Assembly (NCBI GenBank): GCA_032158295.1
Contig: CM063258.1
Span: 687,001 to 751,000, forward strand
Reading direction: 5' to 3'
Source of the DNA: Pycnopodia helianthoides
Taxonomy: Eukaryota; Echinodermata; Asteroidea; Forcipulatida; Asteriidae
Length of the DNA: 64,000 nucleotides
Of this stretch, positions 41,901 through 56,900 are shown in pieces; within the stretch, counting starts at the first letter, position 1; every line of letters starts with the position of its first letter. The translations under genes and the position numbers were made by a program. Below the pieces are notes generated by a model, which saw only the letters and a list, made by a program, of their open reading frames with translations, was not told the origin of the DNA and searched no databases.

Positions 41901-44900
41901 TGATGCTAAAATATTTTATTTTTGGATTGGGGAAAAGTGTCCAAAACATGAGGATTTACATTCAATCAAAAAAACTCATTTGATGACAGGAAACATTGTT
42001 TTTATTATTGATGGCCATGGAAATTACTGTGTCAATATTGACAGGCAAATCCCATGTGAAAACCTGCCAAGAGCTTTGTGTTTACACAGCTCTCCTGAGC
42101 CATACACAGCTCTCCTGAGCCAATGCATGATGCAGAGCCACTTCTGTATCCTACATATACTTTCCGTTCACCTTTGCACGCGATCTACGCACATTAAAAT
42201 CCATATTTGTGCACTTTTATTTTTATGTGATTTTGGCACTGAGAGGTTTCCCTGCAACAAACCAGCGATACTCGCAATGCTGTGCGGGCCAAGGTTTGAT
42301 CCATTTTCAGAATCTAGTGTAAACCAAAATGTGGCCTTGTTCAAATTGGCGGCTATGGCTGTGGCTACAGCTGTTGCTAAGGGTGTTGCTATGGGTATTC
42401 TTTGCTTCAGTTTTCATTTGATGATCATGTCGCAGTTGGGTTCTTTTTATGTGCACTACCAATTCTAGTACACGGTACCATTGGCTTATGTCCCATATGA
42501 CAGGACAAAATAAATAATATGGTCAAGTATCTTGCTCAAGGACACAAGTACCACTACCGGGACTCGAACCCACACTCTGCTGATAAGAAACATCAGAGCT
42601 TGAGTCCGGTACTCTATAACCGCACTACATACATACTGAAGAAAATAAAGCAATATTTTTTCATCGGGCTGACATATTCAAAAGGTCAGATTAAGATATA
42701 GGTCTGTCAATATCTCCTTCCTGGATTATTCTAGACTGGCGTGGTTAGGTGATTACAGTCTTGACTATGCTTGCTTGCCTCGTCCTTCAGTTGGGAGTAT
42801 ACAATGCTTAAAGACACTGGACACCTTTGGTAATTGTCAAAGACCAGTCTTCTCACTTTGTGTATTCAACATATAACAAAATAACAAACCTGTGAAAATT
42901 TGAACTCAATTGGTCTTCGAAGTTGCGAGATAATAATGGAAGAAAAAACACCCTTGTCACATGAAGTTGTGTGCTTTCAGATGCTTGATTTCGAGACCTC
43001 ATGCGTGAGGTCTCAAAATCAATTCAAATATTTTACTGAGAAATTACTTCTTTCTCAAAAACTGCATTACTTCAGAGGGAGCTGTTTCTCACAATGTTTT
43101 ATACTATCAACAGCTCTCCATTGCTCTTACCAAGTAAGTTTTTAAAAAATTATTTTGAGTAATTACCGATAGTGTCCAGTGCCTTTAACACACACATCAG
43201 TGTATGGATAAAACACAAATAATATTCTTTATCCCTGATGCAAATTTAACAACTGTTTATTAATTTTTGCAGTACCAACTGCTAAAGTATAGATTTGAAC
43301 TGGCCTTGAGCTACCAGGCAAGCTAGGGAGTCTAGTAGTTACAAATTTCTCTGCAATGGCAAGGTCATGGGTTCAAGTCCCATTCAAGTGAAATGCCAGT
43401 GGATTATTTCACAGGACTCAAGGAAATTATTGAGTATATTACAGTGCCTTAAAGGGAAGGTATATGATTGGTAATCACTCTAAAAATTTATGGCAATAAA
43501 ACTTACTTGGTAAAAAGTACAGCAACTTTCGATAGTATAAAGCATTTTGAGAAATATTTCAATTCAAAATAATGTGGATATTGAAAAAGATGTCAGTTTT
43601 CCTCCCCCAAAATTTGAATCTGAGAAACGTTTCTGTTTCTTTATCCTTTTTTTCCTACAGCAATTAAACCATCCAAATGTCATCATGTACTTAGCGTCAT
43701 TCATTGAGAATAACGAGCTTAATATGTACTGGAGCTGGCAGATGCAGGAGACCTCTCTAAAATGATCAAGGTTTGTCAGACATTGAGATATCTCTCCCCT
43801 ACCCCCTCCCCTCCCAAGGTTTTCCCCTCAACTATTAAGTCAGCTGGACCACTGGCAAAGCTGCGAACTCTCCCTGACTCTGCAGAAAGTTCCCTGAAAA
43901 TAGAATTCATCCTTCAATGTTCTGATGAACAAATTTGAAAATCTCCCTGATTATGGAAGCTTCCCCCCTAATACATGTATGTTGAACGTTGTTTTACATA
44001 TCCCCTAATTGTTGTCAGGACTCAAATTTTTACACTACAGGTCCAAGGCCAGTAGTTTAAGTGACGGGCCAGTAAACTCATGACTGGACAAATAAAAGTA
44101 TGTCTAAAAATTTGAATCTCAAAAAATTTGAATCTTTAAAACTCACGGTAGGTTTTGGAGGTTCAAATTTTCCGCTGTGTCCGTTTGTGAATGCTGTGGC
44201 TGGAGATGCGGTTGATACGGCATTACTTTGCTAAACATGGATGGGTTTGACATTCTTTATGAAAATACCGTGACATTGTTTTGCTGTTTTCTCAACAAGT
44301 AGACACTGTATTCAGCTAAAAAAATTCCAAGGTGACTTAAATTATATCTTTATTGACAAATTGGCCGATATACGATGACAAAAACCAATCTATTACCCTA
44401 TCTTGAAGTCACCTCAGGTTATACAATTTCTACAAGATTTCACTGATATACAAAAACACTGTCCTCTTCTCTTTCTCCCCTCAGCATTTCAAGAAGCAGA
44501 AGCGTCTTATACCAGAGAGGACGATATGGAAGTACTTTGTTCAGCTATGTAGTGCATTGGAACATATGCATTCACGTAGAGTCATGCATAGAGGTAAGTA
44601 CGCACCAAGGGCCAAAGTCTTACAAAATTTGCTCACCACTGACAAATCTTCCTTCCACAATGGACCTTATGCATTGACATCATCCCGCCACCATCTTAGA
44701 GGTTAAAACGATGATGAAACAATGGAAAATGCACATCTTTGTACGCGTGGCGCACAGGATGGGCCAATGAGCTACCTTCTTTGGACCTCTAGCCGAGGGG
44801 CGCCCTACTCAAATGACATCATGTGCATTAGGTCTATTTTATTTTATTTCATTTCATTTATTACTTCTGGTTGTGAGGCCAAGGACTCTCAGAAAAGCGA

Positions 44901-47900
44901 ACTTAATCACTATACTAACCAAGAACCCCATGGAGAGAAGACTAAGAAGGAAGTTTCAGTTTTAGATGTGGGAGGAAAACCCTGGAGAAATATTCCGGGG
45001 AAAACCCACGCAATCAGGTAGGGTCTGAAAACCCAATCCACATAGTGCCGCCGGCGGGATTCAAATCGGGTACTAGAGGTGGAAGGCGAGGAAAGATACC
45101 AAGCAATAACGACCGATTAGAATAAAAATAAGAGGTCAATTTTCCTTGTGGTATGTTACTTGATATTTGAAATAAAAAATCGCATCCCTTACTCTTGGCG
45201 CTTGAAGAAGAAAACAAAGCTAAGAGTTCAGACTGTCTGAGTAAGCTTGCTTATGTGAGATTTGATTCTCGTCTTGAATGTTGTGATAGATGAGGACGAG
45301 TTGACGGTCAGTGGAGGTTGGTTTAGCATAGGGTTGCGTATGGTGCACAGAACTAACTGTGCACTGTGTAGATGCATTCACTACATGATATCATATTCAG
45401 GCATGGTATGCTTTCTACTTAGTCCAATTTTCCGTTTTTTTTTGCTCTTGGAAAAATTGGAAAAACTGTGATTTTAAAAATAGCCTGAAAAGTCTTTAAG
45501 GCACTGGACACTATTGGTAATTACTCAAAATAATTGTTAGCATAAAAACTTACTTGGTAACGAGCAATGGAGAGCTGTTGATAGTATAAAACATTGTGAG
45601 AAACGACCATCTCTGAAGTAACGTAGTTTTTGAGAAAGAAGTAAAATATTTGAATTGATTTTAAGAACCTGAAAGCACACAACTTCGTGTGACAAGGGTG
45701 TTTTTTCTTCCAGTATTATCTCACAACTTCAACGACCAATGAGTTCAAACTTTCACAGGTTTGTTATTTTGTGCGTATGTTGAGATACACCAAGTGAGAA
45801 TACTGGTCTTTGACAATTACTAAAGGTGTCCAGTGTTTTTTAAAAGGTAATAACCACATGTACATGTAGGTCAGCCCTTGTACTACTTTTCCCCAAGAAC
45901 CTAATATCATGCCTGCATATTGCAGGCAGGCATAGTGCATCTATCAATTAAAACCACAGTGGATGATATTGACAGGTTACTTAGGGTAAAGAGCCTTCTT
46001 GTTAGATAGGACACAATTCGCATGAACAAAAAGTGTGTGATTTGAGGTATCAAAGTAAACTCGGTTTGCAAATCTGAACAAAGAGGGCGCTGTGATGAGT
46101 CTTGAGGAAGGCCTGTCTGTGAGTGACGTAGAGTCCCACCTCAAAATACCATTCTTCAATTTCATCACTTTATTTCCACAGATATTAAACCAGCCAATGT
46201 GTTCATCACCGCCACGGGCGTGGTCAAACTAGGCGACTTGGGCTTGGGTCGTTTCTTCAGTTCCAAGACGACCGCCGCCCACTCCCTGGTAGGAACACCG
46301 TACTACATGTCACCAGAACGCATTCATGAAACCGGGTATAACTTCAAGTCAGATATCTGGTCTATAGGCTGCTTGTTATACGAGGTAAGCTCAAACTGAA
46401 ACTGCACACCATTTAATGCAATCTTAAAGTGACCATCCACGCTTCCTGTTTCTGAGCTAAATTGTCGTATAAAAGTTACAAAATTAAGAAACCTTTCCAA
46501 GTTCTTACACCATAAAAAGGCAATTTGGCTAGTGCTTAAAGTGCTTGCCTCTCACCACTGTGGCGCTAGTTTTTCCTCCAAGCCCTCCAGTTTTCCTTCC
46601 AAATGACTAGCCTCCTAAACTATTATTATTATTTGTACGGTCGTGGATCGTGGAAACCAGATTCAGCAAATTGGGACGACAGATGTCTTTTTCTGAGAAC
46701 TCAGTGGAAAAAGATATCTAAAGTATTTTAGTTTTACTTCTGTCTGCGATAGTTTAGTTCAGAAAAATGTTTACGCAGATGGTCACTTTAAACAAAGTCC
46801 CCAAATAAAAACCCAGGGAGCAGAATAAAATTGAACTTTATTGCGTATTGATTTTTAAAATATAAACAAGAACATGTGGAGCAAAGCGCTCACATAAGGA
46901 GAAATTGTCATTCATTTTTGAAAATTTCATGGGAAATATAAAGTATTCAGCAGTACATTTAAAACAAGTATTTGAGGGAAAAAAAATCCAAAAATATTTA
47001 GAACAAAAAGTGCATGCAAAAGTTAAAAAATTGACGAAAGTTTAATACAAACTGCTGTTGATATGCTAAAAAAGCCTAAATGAAACTTTGTATCAAACCA
47101 TACGTTTGGTCAATAATCTTTCTTTCAAGTCAACTTTATGATGCAATATGCTCTTGCTATGCCACCGGTTTATTATCCACTGGAAAATGATAAAGACCCT
47201 TTGAATTGACCTGATCAGAATAGAACAAGACTTCTGAAACCTGGATAATATCTGACCCTAGAGGGTGCTATGCAAAAGTAACATCAACCAAAAGTTAAAC
47301 AGCAACATTCTAAGAAGTTGAGATATGTGTAATGCTAGCATAGCGCCCTCTATTGACAGAACCTCACTGTATTTTGCACGGATGATATCATTTCTGTTGG
47401 TGCATGTTTTAAAAGAGTAATTGGTACGGCACACAGAAGTAGACCCATTTGTTGTTGACAATGTATCACATGTTTAATAATGCGTCCTGCTCTCGTGGTT
47501 ACAGGGAGGCGTATACTATTGATAATAACTGCAAACAATTTTGCATTTTCTTTTTTTCAACAAAATCTCTTCCGAATTATGAACTTGTATGACATTCATT
47601 CATTGTATCACGATGGACTTCCTTCCACCATGATTGAATCGAAGGAGTCATGGGTTTTTGGTTTTATAAATTTGCAAATTTCACAGCTATTTTACCAATT
47701 GGTGTACGCCTCTCTCCGACTCCATTGCTAAAAATAACAGTAGAGGCTTTGCATGTGCAGTCAAGCATGGACATTATGTTGACCATCTAATCAAGTGCAT
47801 GCAGTTTAGCTTTTGTTTTTTTTAATTGAGGTACCTGTGATCCCAATCAGGAAACTTGTCAGTCCATTAATTTTTTCATGAGACTTGAAGGGAGGGGGTG

Positions 47901-50900
47901 GAGGTTAAAATGAGGAACTATTTTTTCGGGATTAGATTGTGGACTTTACGGGGGCCTTTTTTGTACAGGGTGCTTTTCAGTAAAAGGTTAAAGGCCAAGG
48001 GTCGGTTTGGTAACCTTGGTGATGTGCATACATGTACAGGATGCAAGGTTTTAGCCAGGATTTGGTAAAAGGGTGTCAAAATTTACTGCAAAATTAAAAA
48101 ACTAGGGTGTCCAAACTGTTCACTTACAACACATTTACATGTCATGTACATGACAGATAAAACAGGGTGACCAAATTTAAAACAGGGTGTCCAAAAGACA
48201 CCCAGACTCCCCTCTGGCTTACGCTATGCTATAATGTAATGGCTAGCACTTTAGAGATAATGCATTTATTGATACAAAGTACATGTGCACAAAATCATTG
48301 TCACCCTAACCCAAGATATTATTTGAACAGATTTTGCCGAGTTTATGATACAATTTTCTAGTCAGGAATAAGATATTTCAGACTTTCAATCTTTTCATGT
48401 CCACCTGATGGGGGAAAAAGCAGCTGTTATTTTCTTCAGATGTAATGAAATCCTGCTCTTTGATTTACTTCTCTAGCGCTTTCCCAGAAGCTGCTTAAAA
48501 TCTGTTTCTCCAGGGGTTACAAAAAGCTGGAAATGCCGTCATTTTAATATATGTCCTAAAATTTGGATATCAGTTTCAGACCTGTTTTTTTTGTTATCAG
48601 CAATGACCTTCACTGCTGTCTAATGAAAAAGTGTAAAAAAGTGATTTTTTAATATTATTAAATTTTATTGAAAGGATAGTGTGTTACCTTGGGCCAAAGG
48701 GAAATTTGAAGATTCAGGGCATAACCTTTACTTTGAACTCGAAAGTAGGTCTAATAATTCAGCAATTTTTTGATGCAATGGGCATTTTTTTCTTTTTAGC
48801 CGTTTGCGGCTGCTATGGTCTCCTCAGGGTTGAACATTGGTTTTCTGGAAAAGAACTTTAATTAATGATTTAGTTTAAAGAAATGTATACAAAAAAGGAA
48901 CAGCTGAAAACCTAGTGGAATCAGTGTCGATAGCAATCGTACAATTTCTGAAAAAGGGGACCAGACTTAATTTCCTATCCAGCCTCGCGGTGGTGTGACT
49001 TGCAACCAATGGTATATGGCTTCACAGAACATATCATGCAGTGCAATATCTAAGCAGTGCAGCTGCATACATATAATTTACCCGACATAAAAATTATCAA
49101 CTTGTTCTTGGCCCTAGACTTTGGCCTATGAAGAGAACTTGAGACAGAAGTAACAGACACGTAGTGAAATTGTATCCACTCAGTTAGGGTTCCAATTAGA
49201 ATATTTATGGAAAAAACGTATGTGGGCAAATTGCTCATAACAATTGTAAACGAAGACGACATTTAAAACAGTGTTCAAATATTGCAAGGATGTCCCCTGA
49301 CTCCAATTTAAAGAAATTCTCAACTAGCCCCAAAGGTCTTGTGCATGTAGCTCTGAACATTTATTGGACCAATAAATCTATTTTTAAAGACCATCACTAC
49401 AATATTTTTATTTTTATTTATTTTATTTTATTTTATTTTATTTATTTTTATTTTTTTTTTGGGGGGGAGGGGGGATTTGTTAGGATAAATGTTGTATATA
49501 CTTGAAGAGCCAAGAATAAATTAGTTGATACTAATATCAATAGCTCTGGCCTGCTGGGCCTGTTCAGTGTTGTGGCTTACGGCCAAATGCTAGAATGACT
49601 TAACACAAGTCAGTGGTCCTGGTCTAGTGGGTTATTATGTGAAGTCCCTGTGTCCAAAAGACACATGGAATCCCTGCTGGCTTAAAGGTAGGGTCCTACT
49701 TTGGTAATGACCACAAAAAGAAATTGGGTGTTTTTTATCTGAAAGCCTACTTTTTATAAAAATGGTTATGGTAGTAATTATTCTGCTCAATTATTTTGTC
49801 TGGAAGGTTGCCCCTAACAATTAGAAATCAATAGAATTATGTCAAAAAATTTGAATTTCCAAAGGTCGCCTGCAGCAGTGTAACATTGACAAAAACCAAA
49901 CGATGTCCCTACGTTTAAATCTTGCATTCACTTTGTCCCATAAAATTATTGTAACGTGATACTGTAGTTCCATTGCATTACTCACTGATTCGTTTAGGTT
50001 TTTCTTTTAATGTATTTGAATTCAAGTGGCATTTTTTTTGTATGAGACAAGTTTATTATTATTTGTTCAGGCGTACATGCCACATCTCTGGTCCAGTGTG
50101 CAAGATTTTTAAAAAGGGTGTCAGAAAAATATACAGAACTGCTAACTGCCAACATGAAATTAGAAAGTAGAATCAGCTGTTGCAAACTGCTTACCAACCA
50201 AAAGGACCAATGGTATAAATGCAAAAACTAGTTAGTGTCCTGACGTTTCGACCCTAGCAGAGTCTTTCTCGGAGGCTAACTGACATCACAACACACATAA
50301 ACAGGTACACTAGCGTTAGATATACAAGTGTAACACTAGTATCTGTTTATGTGTGTTGTGTTGTCATTTTGCCATCCAGAAGGGCTCTCTGCTCAGGTCA
50401 AAACGTCAGGTCACAAACTATTTTTAACATTAAAGGAACATTACAGAATTGGTAAGAAAAAAACTTGTAAAATATACCTTTGATCACAGATTTACACAAA
50501 ACTTACATGGTCTAATGATGATGATAGTAGAAAACATCCCTTGAAATATTTCTGTCTGAAATGTCATATTTGATGAGAAATGAACAAACTAATTTTCCGA
50601 TTGGAGTTTATCGCTCAGTGAGCGTTTTATTCATTTGTTGAATCTATATGATTTCATGCAAATGTGTAATCGGTTTTTCACTATTTTCTCGTGACCCAGA
50701 TGGCCAATCGATCTCAAACTTCTACATGTTTGTCAGTTTATGTATATGGTGGATTACATAAAGTGCTTACACTGCCAGCAACTGTTTTGTAAGCAAAAAC
50801 CAATTCTGTAATGTTCCTTTAAGGAATAGAATGTACATACAAAGGAGCAATGCGTATATGAATGTAGGTTAAAAATGGGAAAAGTTAATGCAAAATGCAG

Positions 50901-53900
50901 ACTTTCAGGGCTATTTCTGACATCGGAGAATGCTAACCTACATTCTGACGAACAAAATGGCATAGAATTTCCTTCTTGTACAAGCATCCGACTCTACCAT
51001 TAGACAAATCAGAAACATACCTATCGGAATATTTTTTAGGGGGCGCTAATTTGGGTGAGGAGTAGGACCTGCACTTTCTATGATCTCTTGAAAACTTGAA
51101 TATATGTACCATCTCTATAAGATTTTTTAGCATGTACACACAGTGGGTTGTTTTTGGGATGGTGGGGGGGATATTTTTTCTTTAGGTTTACGGGTTATAC
51201 ATTGTAGTTACGAGTGTAGTGCCTAGAGCATGGTGTTTTCATTGCATGATATCATGCTGGCTGTAGGGGAGAGAACGGAAAAAGCTTGTGATTTACCTTC
51301 AAACATCTGGTGCCAGTGAATTCACCTCAGAAATTAAATATGATCAATATTTCTATTGAATTTTGTACACTACAGCCATCAGGCAGTGTTTTCAAGAAAA
51401 CACAAATATGTAAAAGCAAATATTTGTTTCATTTCTAAGTGAACTCTGGGGTTTATTGATTTGTTTTTGACATGTTTTATCAAATTTGTGTGACACTTCC
51501 TTGAAGACCATTGTTACATTTGAAATTTTTAATAGAAAAGATTTTCTGTGGAAAATAATTCAAAGATAAACAATTTGATTTGCTTTTAAGTATTGATGAG
51601 CCAGCAGATCTGATTTCATAGAGCTGCTTAAGCACAAACAGTAGCAACGCACAAAAAAATGTGCTGAACAGAATAAGGTTACCAGCCAAAATACCATGTC
51701 ACATGTGCCATTTGTGATTGGTATCCTGCTCATTTTTGCTCATTAGAAAATTGTGAAGCAATATTTTCTGTTAAAGCAGCTCTATGAAATTGGGCCGTGG
51801 CTAGTGCTTGAAGATGGAAGTCACAGTCCACTACACCTGTCCATCGTTACTCACTGTGTCCATAGCTCATCATAAAAAAACAAAACAGACAACTCAATCT
51901 CTTATTTCTGAGAAAGAAAAAAATATCTTTATCGGAAAAGAACAGTGGGAGCTGGAAAGGAACATTGGGCATCATGCTTTGTCTAGTTCCCTCCCAGGGA
52001 TGAGAAATGTCAGACTTTTGTCTGAATTCAGATTTTCTAGTCTGCCTGGTAAACAAAAAGTGCTGTATTTTTCTCCAAATTAAACAAGTCATGCTCTTTG
52101 ATCTACTTCTCAAACACTAGGATACTGTTCCCAGAAGCTCCTTGGAATCTATAACTCCAGTGGTTATCAAAAGGTGGACATGCCATCATTTCAACGTACC
52201 TCCTGAGATCTGGATCCCAGTTTCAGACTTTTTGGGGTCAGCAATAACTCTCACCCCTGAGTTTCACTCCACCAAAGCTGTATCAAACATTTCCTAAAAG
52301 TGTAGATAAGGTTTTCTTTATTTATTTTGTTTTTCATTTTACATGTAGTGGCAAGTCTTTTCGCTGATGTTTTTATTTGTCAAGTAACAAACCACAAGGG
52401 AAACTGACTCAGTGTCTGGGTAGATTTAAAATAATTTGGGGTTGAACAAAGCAAAATTGACTAGAGTGGGATCTGAAGTTTTTATTTGCTAAGTGTGGTA
52501 TACTTGTCTCCATATGTTCATTTTGGTGGTAATGTCCATGGCAAATTTGCATGTTATTTCCGCTCTGTCCAAAGTACGTTTTGTATTTGTGAATCACTGC
52601 CCAAGGTTACACTGTTGTACATTGTGAGTTTACCTCAAGCGTTAGCTTGCACAAAAAATACAGTCTGCTACACATTTTGAGCTGCAAGCCCTTACTCTCT
52701 TGTGGATTATCCTCCTAAATTCGAGCCCTGAAGTGGAACGTAAACCGTTTAGCTATATGGAACGTGTAGTACACGTTTGCTATCAAGAATTTTGTTGTAT
52801 CACGCTGTACATTAAATGTTGTATTCATTAATTACATGGACTTCTCAAATTTATGTTCTACAATTTACAAACATTTTAATCATGTGTCTGTATTGTCAGT
52901 GGTGTGGAAGTTTGCAAATCAATGTTAGTTTTGTTAGAAAATATGATGTAGATTTCTGTAGAGAAAACTGCAAGCGCATTGTCACACCTTTGGACGATCA
53001 GTTAGCAATGTGCCTAGCTCTCATCAGTAGTAAATATTGGTGCACATATATAGAAGGCCAAAGTGTAGAAGCATGCTTTTAAAGTTCCCCCTTCTAGTGT
53101 GTGGAGGGGTCTAAATCAAGCATGAAGTCTAGGGTCGACCAATACTTTTGCTTGTTCTTTTGAAATTTTGGTTTCTCTTCTTTGTTTTTTTACCTCTTTC
53201 TCTCTCCCCCATATTCATATTCTTGATACAATTTTCATTTTTCACATTCATCAAATCATTATCCGTTAAATCGCTATCTGCATCATCTATACTTAATCTC
53301 TGATCCCCCTAATCCCTGCATCATGTTAATCCCCCCATAATCCCCATAACCCCTATGCTCCAATGCTATCACTAATCCCCCGATTTAATCCCTCTGCATC
53401 ATTCAATGCTGCCTGGTGCCATTCTCCATCTCCGCCTCCATCCATCCTGCATCGTCATCATCCTCATGGTAACCTCCCCTTCCTACCCCACTGCCACCCC
53501 ACACCACCTTGCCCGATGCCTCTATAGATGGCCGCTTTGCAATCTCCCTTCTATGGGGACAAGATGAATCTCTACTCCTTGTGCAAGAAAATCGAGCAGT
53601 GCGATTATCCCCCACTTCCATCTGAAATCTACTCCCAGCAGGTAAGCGCATGTGGTGTTTTTACGTGGTGTGCCGTGCCTAACCTAACGTATTAACCACG
53701 CTGTGGTCCAACTTCATTGAATCCACTTAGCGGAAACCACCCTCCCCCAGTCTATAAAGCAGAAGTTAGCTTAGAAATTTTAAATGCTAAGCACAAATGA
53801 GCAGGGAACCAGTCTTAGTCGCTGCATACAACACTGCATTTTGGCTGGTGACTCTGGTTCCGCTCAGCATAATTTATGGTGCTTAGTGGGTACATTGTAT

Positions 53901-56900
53901 TGAATTTTCGCTCTTAGCAACTTTGTGAAACATAGACCCTGCTTAGTATTGTTTTGACCACTGGCATTTTACAAGCAACCAGGTGCATGAAGGCGGCTGT
54001 CTGAATGAATTATGACAAACAGTGCTAAGCAAGGGATTCCTGCTTAGTCAAGTTTCCGTGAAGTTGGACCACTCACTAGGATTTAGTTAGGGGTTGAGGT
54101 CAGAGTGTTGAGACGGAGTTTAGAAGTTGCCGCATTGTCAAAAAGAAATGCCACCGTTTGCCTCTCTCTTCAGGTCATGACAGGTACATACACAACTCAT
54201 ATTCAAAATAACTATTATTTTTAAAACCTTTTCTAAAAACACTGGTGAGTTGTGACCTGATGGACCGAAATGCAAATGCAAACATTTCTTTTGCCAAGGC
54301 AGCACAGCTGACAAGCTCGGGTCAAACACACAACGACCCATTAACCTCTGACCCCCAGGGTCAAGATGTATCCCAGTTGTTCACTGTCTCTCTATCCTGT
54401 ACGATTTCTGGTTCTGTGGTTGGTCATCCTGACACCAGATGGCAGCCCTAGACTCGCCGTTTTATAGCGAGGGGTTGGATCTTTGGACGCTATGTGAGAA
54501 GATTGACAAATGTGAATATCCTTCCTTGCCAGCATACTACTCGGACAGTGTAAGTATTTGCCAATAATGATGACAAATATTTTGTATGTCTAGTTTTTTT
54601 TTTACAGCTTCTTGGAGCCACTTTGTGTGTATGGTTTACCATTTTAATCAATGTGAATAATAACAATGACAAAATTCAACTTGCAGATGTGCAGGTGGAA
54701 ATGTCTCTTAAAGGCAGGGTATACTTTTCGTCTTCACTCTTCAAGTTAATGACAATAAATACTTATTGGTAAGGAGCACTGGAGAGCTGTTGTTATAAGA
54801 TAAAACATTGTGAGAAACGACACCCTTTGAAGTAATGTAGTTTTAGAGAAAGAGGTAATTTTCACCCCCAAAATTTTGCTCTGAGACTCAGGCATCTGAA
54901 AGCACACAATTCTATGCACAGGGGTGGTTTTTCTGTCATTAATTTCTTGCAACTTTGATGACCAATTGAGCCCAAATTTTCACAGGTTTGTTATTTTATG
55001 CATATGTTGGGATACACCAAGTGCGGATACTGGTCTTTGACAATTACAAAAGTATACCCTGCCTTTAAAGAGCTCAATTCTGGAATCGTACGGAGGCCAT
55101 TGTCCTGGTCTTGGCCTTGGTGCCCCTTCAAATCTTTCCCATAGACTTCAAGATTTTCCTATGGATTTGCTCTTTGCAAAATGAAAATGGCTTTGCTCTC
55201 TCAAAGATGAAATTGCAATCCTGAGTGGAGCCTCATGACCCTTGAAACAAAACAAAAACAGCGAATGGAATTTTTGTAGAAAGAATTTTGAAAATAATGT
55301 TTACAAAATTGGAGTTATGAGGAATACAAATTTGTTATAAAATGTTTTCAAACTTCACTTCACCCACTGCTTATATGCAGAATTTGAACTGGTCTTTTGT
55401 CAACAGGTTTGTCTGGGAGTGAGTCATCTCTAGAATGGTGGGGGTCTAGGGGTCTAGGGTTCGAATCCCACCTGAGTAGTATGCCTTTGGTTTTTTGTTT
55501 TCAAAGGTCTCTGGAAAGCACTGATAGTCCGGACGATGGCCAAGTTCGGACAGGGACTATTTGTCGACTAGCAGCCGATATTACCTGGTACTATTGCTCA
55601 CTAACATGTGTTGGATACCGGTCAATATTGACTTCCAAGTCAAAAAATGGTCCTTGTGCCAACTGGGCCATTGGTGTAAGGGTCAATTATACTCAACTTC
55701 ACTTTAATTTACAGCAAAGCTTGAAAACATTTGGAACTAGAAAGTGATCTTTTCAAGCTGGAAGTCAAAAGCCACACAAATACTTCAAGATTTCCTCCCT
55801 GTGCCTCATTGAAATTATTCATTTTGTTGATTTAGTTGTTTTGAGGATATGAGGTTAGTTCTGTAAATACATTTTTAAGAAGTATTTGTTTGTGCATCCG
55901 GACTATCTGTTTCTTCCATCAGCCTGTAATTGACACGTTTCATTGAAATTTCGCTGACTTGTTCTTGGAGAGAACCTTGGGGGGGGGCTTCATCATTTAT
56001 TCGGCATTCATGCTTTATCTTGCATAAACATTGAACAGGTGCCAAGACGGGAAGTATTTTTCATGCCAGAATGACGTAGACATTTGCCTTGCTAAATGGC
56101 GTTCAACAACTGCAGTCTGAACTGCCCTTCACAAAATGTGTTGATGTTCATATCATCTCCCTCAAGTCGAGAGCATCTCCCAAACGCAAAAAAATGTACA
56201 TCTTGGAACACATCCTGGCAGCATGCAGGAACACCTGTTAGGTTGAGTAGTCATCAGGGTATCAGGTTGAGCTCTTCATCAAGAAGAATACCAACCCCCC
56301 CCCCCTCCTACCCCCATGGGACGATGAATGTGCAGAAATCTGTATATATAACACGTTTGACTATTGTGATGGAGCCGTCAGATTTAATATTACCCCTCCG
56401 GTCGCCAATGCTGATAGAAATTCGTTCTGGAAAAACACACAGAACCCCCCTAGGGAGCTCACTGACTCACGCGCTGAATATTTTATAGGGAAGGTTGGTG
56501 ATGGTTGGAGGGGGAGGGGGGGGGGAGAGCAATAGGTAGCAAAACATGAAAGTCTTTATTTTAGAAATCATATTAGGTTGAATGTTGTGTATAAACAGAG
56601 TGTTTTATTTGGTTAATGCACGCCAAATTGTAAAAAACTGGAGTCCACTTGTAAACCCAACTATGTTGTCCAGATTCACACCAGATGTAAACTCCAGTCC
56701 TTTGTCAACTTGCTTTATGCAATGATTGATTGTAACAGTCAAAACGACAAACCAGGGGGGGGGACAATCTTAAAGCTTCTTTTTCCCCCCAACCTTTATA
56801 CCAGTACCACTACCAATTGTTTGTCCTGAGATGCATTTCCGTCTGAAGAATTGTGCCCCCATCAGGGGTGTCCCCATGCACAAGCTAGCGTAACGGGCCG

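Larger units (their letters stand above)
39763..43660 (+). other. NEK6/7 intron 2, 3.9 kb
   Basis: No exon. Contents: small foldback fragment 39815-39990; inverted repeat pair 40310-40480 and 42640-42800; SINE 3 pieces 40703-40800 and 42520-42635; TTAA element 41117-41739 with a nested SINE body; small fragment 42335-42410; TTAA elements 42808-43188 and 43449-43620; SINE 2 at 43270-43455. Confidence 0.65.
46385..53527 (+). other. NEK6/7 intron 5, 7.1 kb
   Basis: No exon recognised. Contents: dispersed repeat 48360-48650; T/A-rich simple tract 49400-49475; small foldback 50234-50412; TTAA element 50430-50822; GGGCCC element 51610-51797; dispersed repeat 51990-52300; SINE tail 52383-52460; C-rich imperfect repeats (taatcccc) 53295-53395. 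The parts 46800-48350 and 52460-53290 show nothing I can name. Confidence 0.6.

Noticed and set aside
56096..56488. 130-codon open frame in the large NEK intron
   Set aside because: Proline/serine-simple translation over a poly-C patch, no family resemblance, no conserved boundaries.
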